The notes: generated by a model from the sequence alone, not told the origin. Shown: positions 46,233-58,694, numbered from the stretch's first letter. The stretch: 64,000 bases of DNA from Glycine soja (GCF_004193775.1 NC_041003.1:48040111-48104110), one strand, 5' to 3'. Numbers and translations: made by a program.

Positions 46233-47688
46233 AAAATTATTTTTTATATTCAATTGCAATTGTTAGCATTAAAGAATGGAAGATGATACATCACATTCAG
46301 ACTATAATGAAGTTCACAACTCTTAATGAAAGAAGACTTAACCAATACAAGTGAATGTGAGGAAGGATGGGGAGACTAAGGACTAAGAAGAAAGTTCACT
46401 TAAATGTTTATTATATATGTGTGTGAAAATTGAAAAATTAAAGACAACATTTGTTTCACAGGTTATTTGTTTATTCTTTATAATGAGGTTGGAAAAATTT
46501 ATTCATGCATTTGTTATGAAGTAATAAAATAATTATTGTTAGATATATCACACATTTTTTAAAATTCTTGAAAACAACATTCTCATGTTATATTTGCAGG
46601 AATAAACAAATAATTCATGAAGCAAATGCCCATGAGATATTTAAAAGAGCAATAAATAAAAAAGAAAATTTGAAAGGAATCTTGCAAGACAAATAAATTT
46701 ATGAAAACAGTCTTTTTATATATGGGAATGGAGAAAAAATACAACAAAAAGTTTATTTTTTTTAATCAATTAATATTCACATGACTTTTTTTTATTTTAT
46801 ATTAAATAGTAAAAAATGGACAATAACTAAATTAAGGATTCTCTTTATTGTTTTAATATTTGTATTTAAATTTTAAAGTAGATTTTTTTTATACTTAATT
46901 TTTTAAGATTAAATTATTTATTAGGTTATGAACCATTTGAGATTATCAAGTTCTTAAACTTTTTTTTTTTATTGAATCCCTAAACTAAACAAAGTAGATC
47001 TTCGAAATTAGATTATGATGGCTTAACATTAAAACAATAAAAAAGTGAAAACTTATGACATTTTTAAAATCTCTAGGGACTCAACTAAAAAATTACATGA
47101 TCATGGAACTAATTAAAAAATAGCTTAGAGACTAAAAAAGTTAAAATACTGCTTTTTCCACACAAAAAAAGTTTATTATGTTGATATAAGGATCGAATTT
47201 ATATTTCACAAAAATATAAGTTTAAGTTGGGAATACAATGATTTTGCTCGTGGACGATCTGTGATTTATCATGTAATCACGTTTAAAGAGCTTTGAGACA
47301 TGTCCCGGTAATTTGGTAATTCAATTCATTTACCTAAACTTTCACTAATATGTTAAAAAAAATAAGTTAAATTATAAATTTAGTCCTTATTTATATGAGA
47401 AATCGATTTTACTCTTTTATAATTTAATTTACAAATTTAGTCCCTAGTTCCATTATTTCAATGCCCAATCCCAATCCTTGTATGTTAATTTTTATTGGAT
47501 AATAATTTCGTATACCTAATTAACATTAATCTTCAATAAAATCGTGACGATGAAGGTTCAATAAAAATAATCACACATGATTGTCAAGATAAACAATTAA
47601 TTGTCCATGTCCAATTTTGGAAATTGAGACTTAAATAATCGAATCATACAAAATTAGAAGACTAAATTTATGTAGAATTGTTGACTAA

Positions 47689-47765
47689 TTTATATGTTAT
47701 TTTGTGTAGAATTGTCTAGAAAACAATTAAATGCGTTGTTTATATGTTATTTTGTGTAGAATTGT
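47689..47765. repeat. 27-base direct repeat, 50-base period
   Basis: The unit beginning tttatatgttattttgtg occurs at 47689-47715 and 47739-47765 with no mismatch. It is a local duplication in AT-rich DNA. Confidence 0.85.
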
Positions 47766-48111
47766 TGGCTAATTTTTTATAATGTGATATGTTTATTGCA
47801 TTTATTGTTAACAGTTTATATAACCACAATACTATATAAAAAATGTTTGATACACCTAATGTGTTATCTAATACTTAAAAAAATATAGTTTTATAAGATT
47901 TATGATACAGGACATGAAAAGAGAGATAAAAAAGGACAGGTGTTGATTAGGTATTTAGAGTGAAAAGTAATTTATTTATTATTACTCTTTAGATATTTAC
48001 TATATTCATTAGTATGATTCGTGCCATCACTGTTCGTAACAAATAGCAGCGCTCCATATATAATATCCATTTATAGTCTAAAGTTTCAGGGTGATTACAT
48101 GTCTTGTGGCT

Positions 48112-48438
48112 ATGCATGTTCAAATGACTAGGGCTCTTCCTCAATGTCCATTTCCATCATTAATATTTGATGACTCATTGAGAGTGAGTGAGAATCCTCC
48201 GGCTGAGACTCGTGTTCAGCACTATGAACCACGTTCTCCATGCAGAAATGGGTATTTGGAATCTATATTTTGCCCAATACCAAAGAATTTGGAAGGACCA
48301 GATCATTTTGTTCCATGCAAGGGGAGTCAAGTTTGGGAAACAAAAAAAAATTCAGACCAGAGAAACCTTGTAAATCAAGATACTTTAGGTGACTCGAGAA
48401 TCATGACAAGGATAAATATGCTCTTAAGGATACTTTAG
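48112..48438 (+). pseudogene. unassigned ORF, probable gene fragment
   Basis: An open frame of 108 codons from the first ATG (the frame itself is open from a GTG at 48091). Composition is protein-like and clearly unlike the AT-rich surroundings. Segments such as 'RSPCRNGYLESIFCPIPKNL' and 'EGPDHFVPCKGSQVWE' look conserved rather than random. I cannot name the family. A run of nine A residues near 48,343 coincides with Lys-rich codons and could be a slippage site. The upstream tttcag at 48,084-48,089 could be an acceptor, so this may be one exon of a degraded gene. Confidence 0.35.
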
Positions 48439-51400
48439 TCAGCATCATCATCTACCCCTTTTTTCCACACTAATATGTACTGATTCTTAATTTGGAGGAT
48501 TTTTTAAGAGATAATAAAGCTGAGGGGCTTCACTCTGGTGGCAGGCTTTTCTTTTTCTTTGGTCGAACGAAGATCATTTGGTCTTGACCTTACCTTGAAG
48601 AGTTCATGGCACCATCATCACGAGTGACAAAACAGCTACATATTCTTCTGCAGGTTCATACATAACTTTAAGAGATCTATAGTTTTAGTTCAAGTATTTT
48701 TTTTTATTGTTGTCTTCTCTATTTTAATAGTTTCATTCCTTTATTTTATTCCTAGTGGAAGTGTTAAGGGCGTGGGTTAGTCGATGACCTAATCCGACCG
48801 TATTTCTGGCGAATCTAACTTAATTAATTAAATTAAGTTTTGATCATATATATTTTTATAATCTGACTCATATTATATAATTAAATTTATTATTATATAT
48901 AAATTAGTTATTAAATAAAAAATTAATTTTTAATTCACATAATCTATTAAACTAAACCATTCATGATTTTTTAAAAGTTGTTTTTATCATTATCTTAATT
49001 TTGTTCATATTCTCTCTTATTAACACAATACTTTATTTCTATCTAAAATAAAAATTTCATTTTAACATTCAAATCAAATCATTAGTCCTGTTAATCAATT
49101 ATTATCACAATTTGATATTTTTTAGTATATTTATTCATTATATACTTATAAAGTTTTATACAAAGACAAATTATATATTATTCTTAAAAAAATAATTTTT
49201 ACAGAATAAAAAATAATTTTTAAAGATTCATAATCAATTAACCTTATAAGGGTGTATGTAGTGTAATGTATTTATTATTGAGTATATCAGTGTAATGCAT
49301 ATAAGTTGGTTCCGGGTGTGGCTGGTCTCAAAACTTAAAAAACTCTCACAGATTACGTATTAATGATGCCTTCACATAAGACCTTGGTAGAGAAATTTGA
49401 CCTCACGTTCTCCTAAGATATGAGTCCAATTTTTATGCAGTGAATCAAACTTTGTTTTTAAGTTTAATTTACTCTATTTCTTTTTTGTTATTCTGTGTGC
49501 TTTCCTAAGCTACTCAATGTTATATATGTTGTTTAATAATAAAGAAAATGTTTAGTAGACATCTAATATGTTAGTTGACACCTAAAAAAATAAAAAAGAG
49601 AAAAAAAATATAAAGATGATAAGACATATGATATGGTAGAAAAAAAGGAGATAAAAGAAAGTGAAATAAGGAAACACGATGTTGGGGGACAATTTAAAAA
49701 TTAAAATTTATTTTTATAGCATATAATAGAATTATAATAAATAAATAAGTATTAATTTATACAAAATATTTACAATTACATGTTTTTCTTACAATTTAAG
49801 AACACGTCATCTAAAATATATTTACACAAAAAATAATGTAAGCATTTTTCTTAAAGGATCAGTTTTTTCTTTTTAAAAACTCATTATTACTACACATGCT
49901 AATAATAAAGTTTGTTCTTCAATATCTAACTTATTTTTCCAAAGTATACACATTAATGTGTACCGTGCACTTAAGGTTGAAAACATATTAGAATCTCGAT
50001 CAAACAATAACAGTAAAACAAAAAAAAAATATTTTAGGGTGCTTAATCGGAAAATATTAATAAATAGTTTTTAAATTATCAAATCAATTATAATCAATCA
50101 AATTAATATTAAAGGAAGACTAGTAATGTTATTTGATTGCAAATATAATCATATAATCATTCATATCCTTTAAAATACTAATAATAAATTATAAAAGAAA
50201 AAATGTTAAAAAATAATACTAAAATATTTTATCTAAAGGAGAGAAAAATATAATATTAGCCTATTAAAAATAAATTATTTCATTATCTTTACAATGATAA
50301 TTATAAAAAGATAATTAACTATTTATTAAAATAAAAAAATAATACTTAAATATTATTATTTCTAAAATTAAACTTTCAAATAAAAATAAATATCATATAC
50401 AGTATATTAAAAAATATTAAAGTTAAAAAAATAGGGGGGCCTTTGGTCCTCCAAGGGATATGTATATACATCCATAGTGTCTAAAATTATGAATAATTTA
50501 TGTATTATTACTCTAATAATAATGATATTTTATATCATATGTTTCCTTTCCTTTTGCGTTTCTCCGCTATGCAACCTATCTTTTGATGTTGCTATACTGC
50601 AAATGTTCTCACTCTCATTGACACATCATGTCATTGCCGTTTTTTATTTTTTTCGGCAATGTCATGTGACCATCGTGATCATCCACATGTAATTTTTTGC
50701 TGAAAAAATGCATATAATTAATTTATAACTATGATTTAAGTTAGTTAATACGCACGGTGTAAATATTGGATAAAGTTAATGAGTTTTTTTTCTTATCAAT
50801 GCATAATCTACTTAATTCTTTCTTCATCTTGCTCTTATTGGTGGCCTCAGCTGAAAGACTCTTTTTTTGGCTGCTGTTATTTTCGTCGTTTGGGCGATTT
50901 GGCATTGTTCTGTTGATGATTTTCTCATTCTGAAAAGTCTCGGTATTGATGGTTCCTCTATGGAAAATCCGGGAATTTCTGGTTGCTGTATTTCCAAAAG
51001 AAATTCATATTTGCTGCTGTATCTTTAATTTAACGTAATTAGTTTGACTGTAGCTCTTCTGTTAGAGTAGAGAATTTGATTTTAAAGTAAGAATATTTAT
51101 CATTTGATAGTAAATAAAAGAATAAGCCAATATCAAATCAACACTGGATCATCAACAAATAATGTCTTTATCAATGCAGATATTCAACAAAGCATCACTA
51201 GAATAGTCATTGGGTAATCCTTTTATCCCTAATATTAACACACTATAATATGTAAAGTAAATAACTCTCATGTCAGTGCATGTAAAAAAAATAGGCGGCT
51301 ATATCTCTATACCAACACACACCAAGTATTTGAAGGAGCGAATAACTTTCTTTTGGTGTATGATAAATTGGTAATTAGAGATCTATTTTCAATCAAAATA

Positions 51401-51709
51401 TGTTATCTTGGAAAATAATATCATTTAATTGCTTTCAAAATATTTTTCATTATCATCTTGATCCTCTAATATCCTCTCCTCTCTCTTTTCTTGTTTCCGT
51501 TTTGTATGTTCCCACATTACTCTAATCGCCCCCGTCTTTTTTTTTTTTTCTCTAAGTATTGAGACGGATTTAGATCAACAAAATAAGTTTCATAGGCATA
51601 TACCATGCTATCTTCTTCCATACTGTTTCCTTCTTCAGTTGTAGGCTCGTAGCTTCTTTTTTTTCATCTTTCTACTTCATTATATTTTTGTTTTGTTTTT
51701 CTCCAGTGG
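48439..51709. other. AT-rich intergenic sequence
   Basis: No coding region is supported. 50,800-51,050 is less AT-rich and may be leader or intron sequence related to the zinc-finger remnant downstream, but no frame there is convincing. Confidence 0.5.
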
Positions 51710-52500
51710 ATGATGATGACGAGGAATGATGATAAGTTATTGGAAAAAATAGAGGAGATGAGTAATTCACATCCCGAGTTACGTGTAGAAGGTGGTAAAC
51801 CAAAGGATGACGTTGAAGGGACACATGAGAAACTATCTACAACAACACGCGAGTGTGAATTTTGTGGCAAGAAGTTTAGCTCTGGCAAAGCATTAGGTGG
51901 CCACAAAAGATTTCACCTTCAAGCTCAAAGGAAAGGGAAAGAGGCTAATAACTCTAATGGCAATGGCATCATCAAGTTGTCTCCAAATAATTTGATACTT
52001 AGTGGTAAATTCAGTTGTTCTATTTGGTAGGAATGATTTCCCATCCAATAAGTCCTTGTACGGACATATGAGATCCCATTCTGATAGGAACTGGAAGGGC
52101 ATTCATTCTCCTCTATTTTCTTCTCTCCTTAATCATAGGCATAGTTCTCACTCTGAATCATCTACGGATGAGATGAGAACAAAGGTAAAGGTTGTTTCAA
52201 ATCAGATGAAGAGCCTGCTATTGATCCATCAATACATTTGCAAATGCAACCAAGATGGCATAATACCAATAACAAAGATGGGGAACGCCTGGTGAACTAC
52301 CTCAAGTGGAATGTTGTGTGAAGAATGTGAAAGGAGGGCCGAGAAGTATGATCATTGAAGATATTCCTAATACTAGTGGGTTAAAAGATCATGTTAGTCA
52401 CTATGATGCATCAAATGTGTTGAAGAAGAGAAAGCTGATAGTGAAATTGAAGAATCCATGTTTAGAATTCAAAGATGAGAAGCCGGATACCTACCAATGA
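51710..52500 (+). pseudogene. C2H2 zinc-finger protein pseudogene
   Basis: A remnant of a plant C2H2 transcription-factor-like gene spread over three reading frames. Frame one (51710-52030) has an intact finger CEFCGKKFSSGKALGGHKRF-H, with KALGGH in place of the plant QALGGH signature. It then reads 'GKFSCSIW' and stops at TAG. At that point a one-base gain shifts to frame two, where 'NDFPSNKSLYGHMRSH' is the rest of a second finger; its second cysteine is lost as Trp. A further frame change near 52,290 leads to a third open stretch (52306-52500) rich in Lys. The stop and two shifts, plus the lost zinc ligand, make the full protein impossible. A short one-finger peptide from frame one is still possible. 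A sequencing error at the first shift would not explain the second. Confidence 0.8.
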
Positions 52501-52922
52501 CATATAGAAGATAATGTGTTGCTAATACTCCTCTAATTGAGTCATTATAGATTAGTGTACAAGGATGATTGTACCATATTTTTTAATTTGCCAAATCAAT
52601 TTTTTAATGTGCATTTCTTTTTCAATCGAGTATTATTGAGCAATTTGATTAAAAAAATAGTTACTCTTGCAAGGTATTGAGTTAGCAGTGATCCAAGGAA
52701 TATTTATTTTTATTTAGTACATTCCAAGTCCGAGTGATAACATTCTATCAGCCCCTCAACAAGAATAATACTTTCTTGACACTGAAGTAGTAGAATTCTG
52801 CTATGCTATGCTGTTACCTTTTTGTTCAAGAGTGATATGTCGATTCAAGGGGTGTTTAGGCATAGGATTTCAAGAACACTAGTCACCAGATACGATTTAA
52901 TAATTTGATTGATGATGTCGGA

Positions 52923-53075
52923 GAACATAGATTTTGCTAAAATCCAATAATTAGTTATCATTTTTTTATACATATGAATTAAACACAATATGTATTGGAT
53001 TTACAACACTCACACATCATACTCAATCAACTGAACATAAATTTTGTTAAAATCCAGTAATTAGTTATCATTTTG
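52923..53075. repeat. about 42-base direct repeat, 110-base period
   Basis: Blocks beginning gaacata(g/a)attttg(c/t)taa at 52923 and 53033 agree except for a few bases, including the shared 'taattagttatcattttt'-like end. It is a local duplication between the zinc-finger remnant and the USP-like gene. Confidence 0.75.
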
Positions 53076-53225
53076 TGAAATAAAAACCAATAATATTCAT
53101 CACTTATGAATTAAGGCAGAGAGTGATCAACATTAGCTAATCTTACCATCATATTAAAGAGGAATTAAGATAGATTGACACAAACTGATAATGTGTAAAT
53201 AATGCACATAGGTATAACTTTCAAA

Positions 53226-56200
53226 CTAGTTTTTCACATGAAAATTACTCAAACTAAAAAACTGTTCACACACTGTATATTCTTCCGCCCCTCCAAGATA
53301 AAAGTTTCTAGCTCCACCAAAAGATGAGCATCTTTCACCACCTTTCTGATACACCTTGGTGCAGAAGATTTTCTGTTCTGTTTCTCTTTTGCTTCCACTA
53401 CAAGTTATGTCACAATTTTTTTCTTCTAACTTCTGTTTCGGTTTTGGGTCCCTCTCATTCCCATTGTTTCTGTTTTCTTTTTGTTCATCTTGCCAGTGTT
53501 GGCTTCTTTGTGTTTGACTTTCCATATGCTTAATACTATTGTCTTTTTCTTCCATGTTCAGTTGATCAGGAGTTAAGAACCCTTCCTCATCATGGAGGCT
53601 CTTTAGGGTATGTCCTTGTTCCTGGTTCATCTGATTATCTCCTCCTTGACCTATCATTTTTTTAGATGCTCAGTGAGGAGAAACATGCAATAAAACAAAG
53701 CATATGCTAATGCTAACCCACATGTGAAATGCAAAAATGAAAACAATTAAAAATATTGAAGCTGATAGATCACATGATTATGTTATGACTAGATGAGATG
53801 GCCTTAAATCTAAAAGTATTCAAGTACTTACTATTAGGGGAAGTCTCAGCGCTGAAGACGTAAAGATCATGTTCAGTTGAAGTGTCTGGTAGTGGTATAC
53901 TGTCAGTGTATGTTTCATGGGTGCTACCGGGTTGTGTTTCTTGGGGGAGGTGTAGTGGTTCTCTTAAACGTAGAATTTTATTGAAACGCCTTACTCTTAA
54001 GATACCACAAGAAAGCTTCCGGAGGAAATACTCCTCATCATTCTTCATTTTCCTGTGACCACCCAGATGCATCTTAAATTAATGAGGTTGTAGTTAGATA
54101 ATTCACTAAAATTGGGTTTTGATTTTACACTTGAAATAATTACATGGTTTGTTATCTTATTTCATTGTTTAATCAAAAGAAAGGTATATTTGTAGTTACC
54201 TACACCCTGCAGTTATTTCAAGCTCCTAAATATGAGAATGTTGCACTACATGTATGGCTTTATATAGATTTGGGTTTGACCGGTGTATAATTAAGAATTT
54301 TTTTATAACTAGGTTATTTGATAAACTAGCACAAATACCCATAACTAAATGCAAACACCCAAATTTGACTTCACCTACGATAGACTGATTCATAAGTTAA
54401 ATATCATTCTGTCTTTTTTCTTGTGTTCAATGTGTACTTCAATTTAAGTAGTTGTATTGTCAAGGCATAACTTGCTAGTGCTTGAGTGGGTAGCCTGAAT
54501 GGTTATCTTGGAGTACAGTTGAGATTTATATTGATATATAAAGAGATTTTGACTGAAACAAATTGTATGTCAGAATTATGTTGTGATCTTGCTGTAAGTT
54601 AGAAAGAGAATACTTGAAATTAACAAAAATCAAAATTTGCAAAATCTAATTTATTATTTAGGTTCAATTTGATCCTCTAATTTTTAAAATCAATAGTCTT
54701 CAGATGAAGGGTTTCAAAAGAATTATATCATTTTTGCATGCCTAGTTAGTTTATAATTTGACATGTTTTGGACTTGGTAGTCCATCCATGAGACTAAAGA
54801 TAATTCAGATAATCCGTTTAATTTCATCTGACCTGTCCAGTATGAGCCAGTTTGCCTTTAGCTTCATGGCTGATTTCAATGCAACTGTCTTTAGTGATGA
54901 CCCTGTAATTGTTTCTATCTTAAATCCAACCTGAAAATAAGATGTGCAAAGTTTCATAAGATGCAAAAAACAATGGGTTTATAGTTTTTCTTCTCTAGTT
55001 CTCTTGAAATGATTTATTGTCTTGAGAGAAACATGTGTGGTAGAAGTATAGAGGAATAAATAAAATAAGAGCTTAAATCATTGAATGCTTTCATCAATTA
55101 TTTTTATTTATTAGATGTTAATTGTACTTTTGAGAAACAATGTTAAAAGAAATACTAATTTTGGAGAAGCATTGTTTCCAAATTATTGTTTATGTTTAGC
55201 TTAAATCATTGAATGTTAATTGTACTTTGGAGAAGCAGATGTGTGGATTATTCAAGACCTATACTTGATAAACAGAAATAGTGTATGTGTTGAAAAAAGT
55301 AAAACATGAAAACAGAACAACAACATGGAAGCTACATCACCGCAGTCATACGTGACATGCAGCCTGGTTTTTCATATATTATGAAGCTATCATATTAGTT
55401 TTAACATCACCATTATGTATGTTGTTGATCTAATATGACAGCTTCATAATATATGAAAAACCAGGCCGCATGTCGCATATGATTGCAGTAATGTTGTTCC
55501 ATGTTGTTGTTCTGTTTTCATAATTTTTCTTTTTTCAACATGGTATCAGAGCCTCATTGATCTTTCGGGTCTGTGAGGTAGAGAAAATCAGAGTTAATGA
55601 GGGAGTGTAAATAAACCCTTATGAAAAAAAAGGCTGCTAGTCGTTTTTGACAGCAGAGCCTCATTGATCTTTCGGGTCTGTGAGGTAGACAAAATCAAAG
55701 TTAATGCGAGAGTGCAAACTGAGGTCAGATTTGGATCAGTTTTGCTCTACCCATATGCCATGGTGTTGATTACATATTGGCAGTTCAAATGCTTATATCA
55801 AAAGAGGTTGCATGTCACCATATGACAACAGTATGATATCCTCATTTATGCCAAACATAATGCTCATATAATGCCATGGAATTGAAGTTGCAAGGAAATG
55901 TCGATGTTTGAGGGTGAAGATCAGCTTGAAGTATTGAAGAAAAATCTCAAGGAGGAGCAATGGAAATATCTTGCACTGCCAACAGTATGTTTGATATACT
56001 ATTACTTTAGAAAATTGTACTTTTGATCTACAATAATTTGGAGAAATACTTGTCGGTTCACAGCCTGCAACTGCAAGTTGTAGAAGAGTGTTGCCTATCT
56101 ATAATTTATTAGTGTTTTAAAGTCATAACCATAATATTGTCAACCGTGGAATGGTTTTCTTTTCATGCTAGGAGTGGAGGGATTCTTTATAATTGGGTAA

Positions 56201-56462
56201 ATCTCAAATATATAAAACTCATGATTTTTCCTTGTAGGCAATACAAGTAAATTTTGTCACTGGTTTCTATCAAAACGTAAAATTGTTTACCTGGAGTTTT
56301 ATCAATTGCAATGATGAGAATAATAGAAACAAGGAGATCTGTTTTTTGTCTTCTTCTCCAGCTCTTATTTTGTATATTGTTTTACTTTGTCATCTTATTA
56401 CAATTTATACAAGTTCACAAGCAAAAAAATGGCTGACTGTTTAATGCATAGTCATCATTCAT

Positions 56463-56495
<33 letters not shown>

Positions 56496-57459
56496 ACAAA
56501 GATTAAGCTTAGGGTCGCATAGAAATGAAAGAAAAGGGATAGGAATACATAAAAGTTGAAATTTGGAAACAAATGTTCTCAAAAACATCTTTTTAGTCTA
56601 ATTATCTCTTTTAAATATGTAGTAGTTAATATGCAAGTCATATTTGATGTTTTCTAATGGTCACATAACATAGTAAAGCTCATAATGAAAACAAAAATGG
56701 AGAAATGTTATTAACTAGTATTTGTATGACCTTTTCTGATTTGTATAGTTCAGAAATCTGAGCAAGCTCCGGATTGTTAAGATACTCTTCCTTCTTCCTT
56801 GCAGCTTGTGCCTCAATCATCTTCTGGTTAGCTCCAAACATTAACCTGCTGTCCACACTGCTTTTGTAACCCACTACAACAAAAAAAGGTGTAAAGGGAA
56901 CCAAAAATTGGATTGATTAGTGAAATTAATATTGTTCTTTGATTTTCCGTTTTCTTTCTTCCTAAAATGATTTTGAGAAGATAAATAAAGTAAGCGTGTA
57001 TTTCATTTCTATTTTCTAAAACTTATTTTAGTTTTTAAATTACAACTAAACAAAGTCGTTCATACAGGGAAACAGCTGGTAGTAAGTGATGCAAGGCATG
57101 CACAAAAAAGAGTGAAGAATTGATGAAGAAGTTGAACAAGATGAAAATAGAAGAATATGAGAAAACATCTCTTGAGTTGTTTTTGGATTTTAAAACACTT
57201 GTTTTGGAAACAATTTTCAAAACTTGATAGATATTGGATAAGAAATTGATTGTTGAGTAGTGTAGAATTGTTCTAGCAAACAAATTTTAAAACTCAAGAA
57301 GCAAGATGACTTACTAGGAGTAATAACCTGGTGCATGACTGCAATTAGTGTGAGCATATCTCCTGGCACAAGTAACAAGCCATGTAGAGACCATTCAAAG
57401 ATTTTAACATTTATTTCTCTAGAAGCATCATGGATAACAACTACACTTTGCCCTTCCAT
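53226..57459 (-). CDS. USP-like (adenine nucleotide alpha hydrolase) protein, kinase-less
   Basis: Five exons (coding order): 57315-57459, 56731-56873, 54833-54930, 53832-54052, 53226-53650; the phases agree and give 343 residues. The start is MEGQSVVVIHDASREIN, the first beta strand and loop of a universal-stress-protein fold. It continues with 'LLVPGDMLTLIAVMHQV', 'MGYKSSVDSRLMFGANQKM', 'RKKEEYLNNPELAQI', 'VGFKIETITGSS' and 'AMKLKANWLILDRKMKNDEE', then 'YFLRKLSCGILRVRR'. This order matches the N-terminal domain found in plant proteins that carry a protein kinase behind it. Exons 4-5 give a Glu/Gln/Lys-rich linker and a stop, with no kinase domain behind. Function is unknown; the fold could bind ATP or AMP. 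The last exon's 'RCSSFGGARNFYLGG' could be a degraded linker to a lost kinase. Splice sites are inferred; the truncation makes a pseudogene possible. Confidence 0.75.
55288..55540 (+). mobile_element. palindromic LTR of a small copia/TRIM-type element
   Basis: The 253 bases begin TGTTGAAAAAAG and end CTTTTTTCAACA, the TG...CA borders of an LTR. The end is followed at once by a primer-binding site. The whole LTR is a hairpin: 55288-55397 and 55431-55540 are inverted copies (about 90% pairing) around a 33-base loop. It lies in intron 2 of the minus-strand USP-like gene, in the opposite orientation. No second LTR was found within the next few kilobases, so the copy is truncated at its 3' side or rearranged. 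Confidence 0.7.
55541..55552 (+). other. primer-binding site, initiator Met-tRNA type
   Basis: TGGTATCAGAGC, complementary to the 3' end of plant initiator methionine tRNA, directly abuts the LTR end at 55540. This is the standard start of minus-strand synthesis in copia-type and TRIM elements. Confidence 0.8.
55547..55720 (+). repeat. duplicated retroelement leader, 107-base period
   Basis: The block beginning cagagcctcattgatc at 55547 returns at 55654, with 36 identical bases and then a similar continuation. The second copy carries only the distal part of the primer-binding site. 55,720-56,000 after it may be the rest of the internal region and has no recognisable gag or pol motif. Confidence 0.85.
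56464..56492. repeat. (CA)n microsatellite
   Basis: About 14 CA units in intron 2 of the USP-like gene. Confidence 0.93.
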
Positions 57460-58580
57460 GGCAATGACTTCAATATACCTTACTGAGGAACTCCAACTTT
57501 TTATTACAAAGTGGTTCAAGGAAATTTTGTGTAACAAAAATAAGTTCTAGCAGCTTAATAAAGTACGAGTTTCCCAACGAGACAGTGTGTGTGTCCAAAG
57601 TGATTTTGTCATTGAGTGATAATATCTTAAGATAGCATTTCTTGCGCTTATCAAGTATCCTAAGTAACCCCTTAAAAATGATTATTCATGATTGGCCTTA
57701 ATGGTTTAGCTTTGGCAAAATCTAAGCTCATTGCCCTAAACTATCCGATGAGAACGAATGATTTCCTGGTTAAGTAACGAAATTACCAAGCATTGCTCTG
57801 TAAAATATTATTATTTCATTACTTTTATTTGTTCTCTTTCAATCATTTTCTCATGGAGCTGCGACATATGGTACATGTTTTTTGAGAAACTAAAACAAAC
57901 TTGTGATGACGTGTAGCCATAACGTAAAAAACAAATAGCGATATGTGAAGTGGGAACTCGTGATAAAAGAGCAACTGAAATTTGAGGTAGGGTGGCTGCA
58001 CTATTGTGCAAAATTTGATTCTATAGCCGGAACATATGGACTATACCGTTTTATTGCTATGGATGAATTTAGCACTGATTTGATGCTAAACACAAAATCA
58101 GATTAAAGATTTGTTTGCTTCTCTTGGTGTGTTTGGTTTGACGTTCCACAGTGATCATCAGCGTACGCCTATTTTGAAGCCTCTCAGATACTTTTCTTTC
58201 TGTTAAATCACCTTTAGAATTCGTGCTGCCAACAAACCAATACACAATTTGCACATTTATCAAAAACTACTATAAAAACTGAAAGTACTTTTTCTTTAAA
58301 GCAGATAATGAAATTTTTTTAAATTTCTATAACTCAATAAATTGTTTAACATAAATTCTAAGAGTACATGCATTAATGATTTACATAATCTCAAATAAAT
58401 AAAACATATACATTCACAAATTTATATTTCTAAATAATTAAATAAGTAAAGTATCTGCCATATAATCTATGTCATGCATAAAAGTTTTAATATCTTATGC
58501 AACTCACAAAACATAATAAGCACGCATTTAATTAGATAAATATAAAAAATTAACTTAAAGAATACAGAAGTGGAGACTGA
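57460..58580. other. spacer between USP-like and eEF1B genes
   Basis: Holds the upstream regions of two divergently oriented genes. No additional gene or RNA was seen; the short minus-strand frames at 57,811-58,011 and 58,069-58,263 show no known motif. Confidence 0.5.
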
Positions 58581-58614
58581 TCTAGGGTTTGTGACTGTGC
58601 ATGCTATAAATATC
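58581..58614 (+). promoter_or_regulatory. telo-box and TATA box of eEF1B
   Basis: A telo-box (aaaccctaga on the minus strand, 58581-58590) is followed by a TATA box, tataaatatc, at 58605-58614. Transcription would start at about 58,640, giving a leader of some 55 bases before the ATG at 58695. Telo-box plus TATA is a frequent arrangement in promoters of plant translation-factor genes. Confidence 0.75.
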
Positions 58615-58694
58615 AATTATTGAGCATTGAAGGAGTCTCTCTCTTTTTCACTCACTCACTCTGCACTCACCACTGCCACACTTCAATCGCACTA

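Larger units (their letters stand above)
43217..48111. other. AT-rich intergenic sequence with repeats
   Basis: No gene is supported. 43,975-44,130 ('taagcctaaatacgttttt', 'tgatctttgat') resembles the end of a short MULE-like element whose partner end was not found. 46,930-47,160 and 47,360-47,660 carry 'ccctaaactaaa' and 'tttagtccct' type phrases in both orientations, as in degraded MITEs. Microsatellites are listed separately. Confidence 0.5.
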
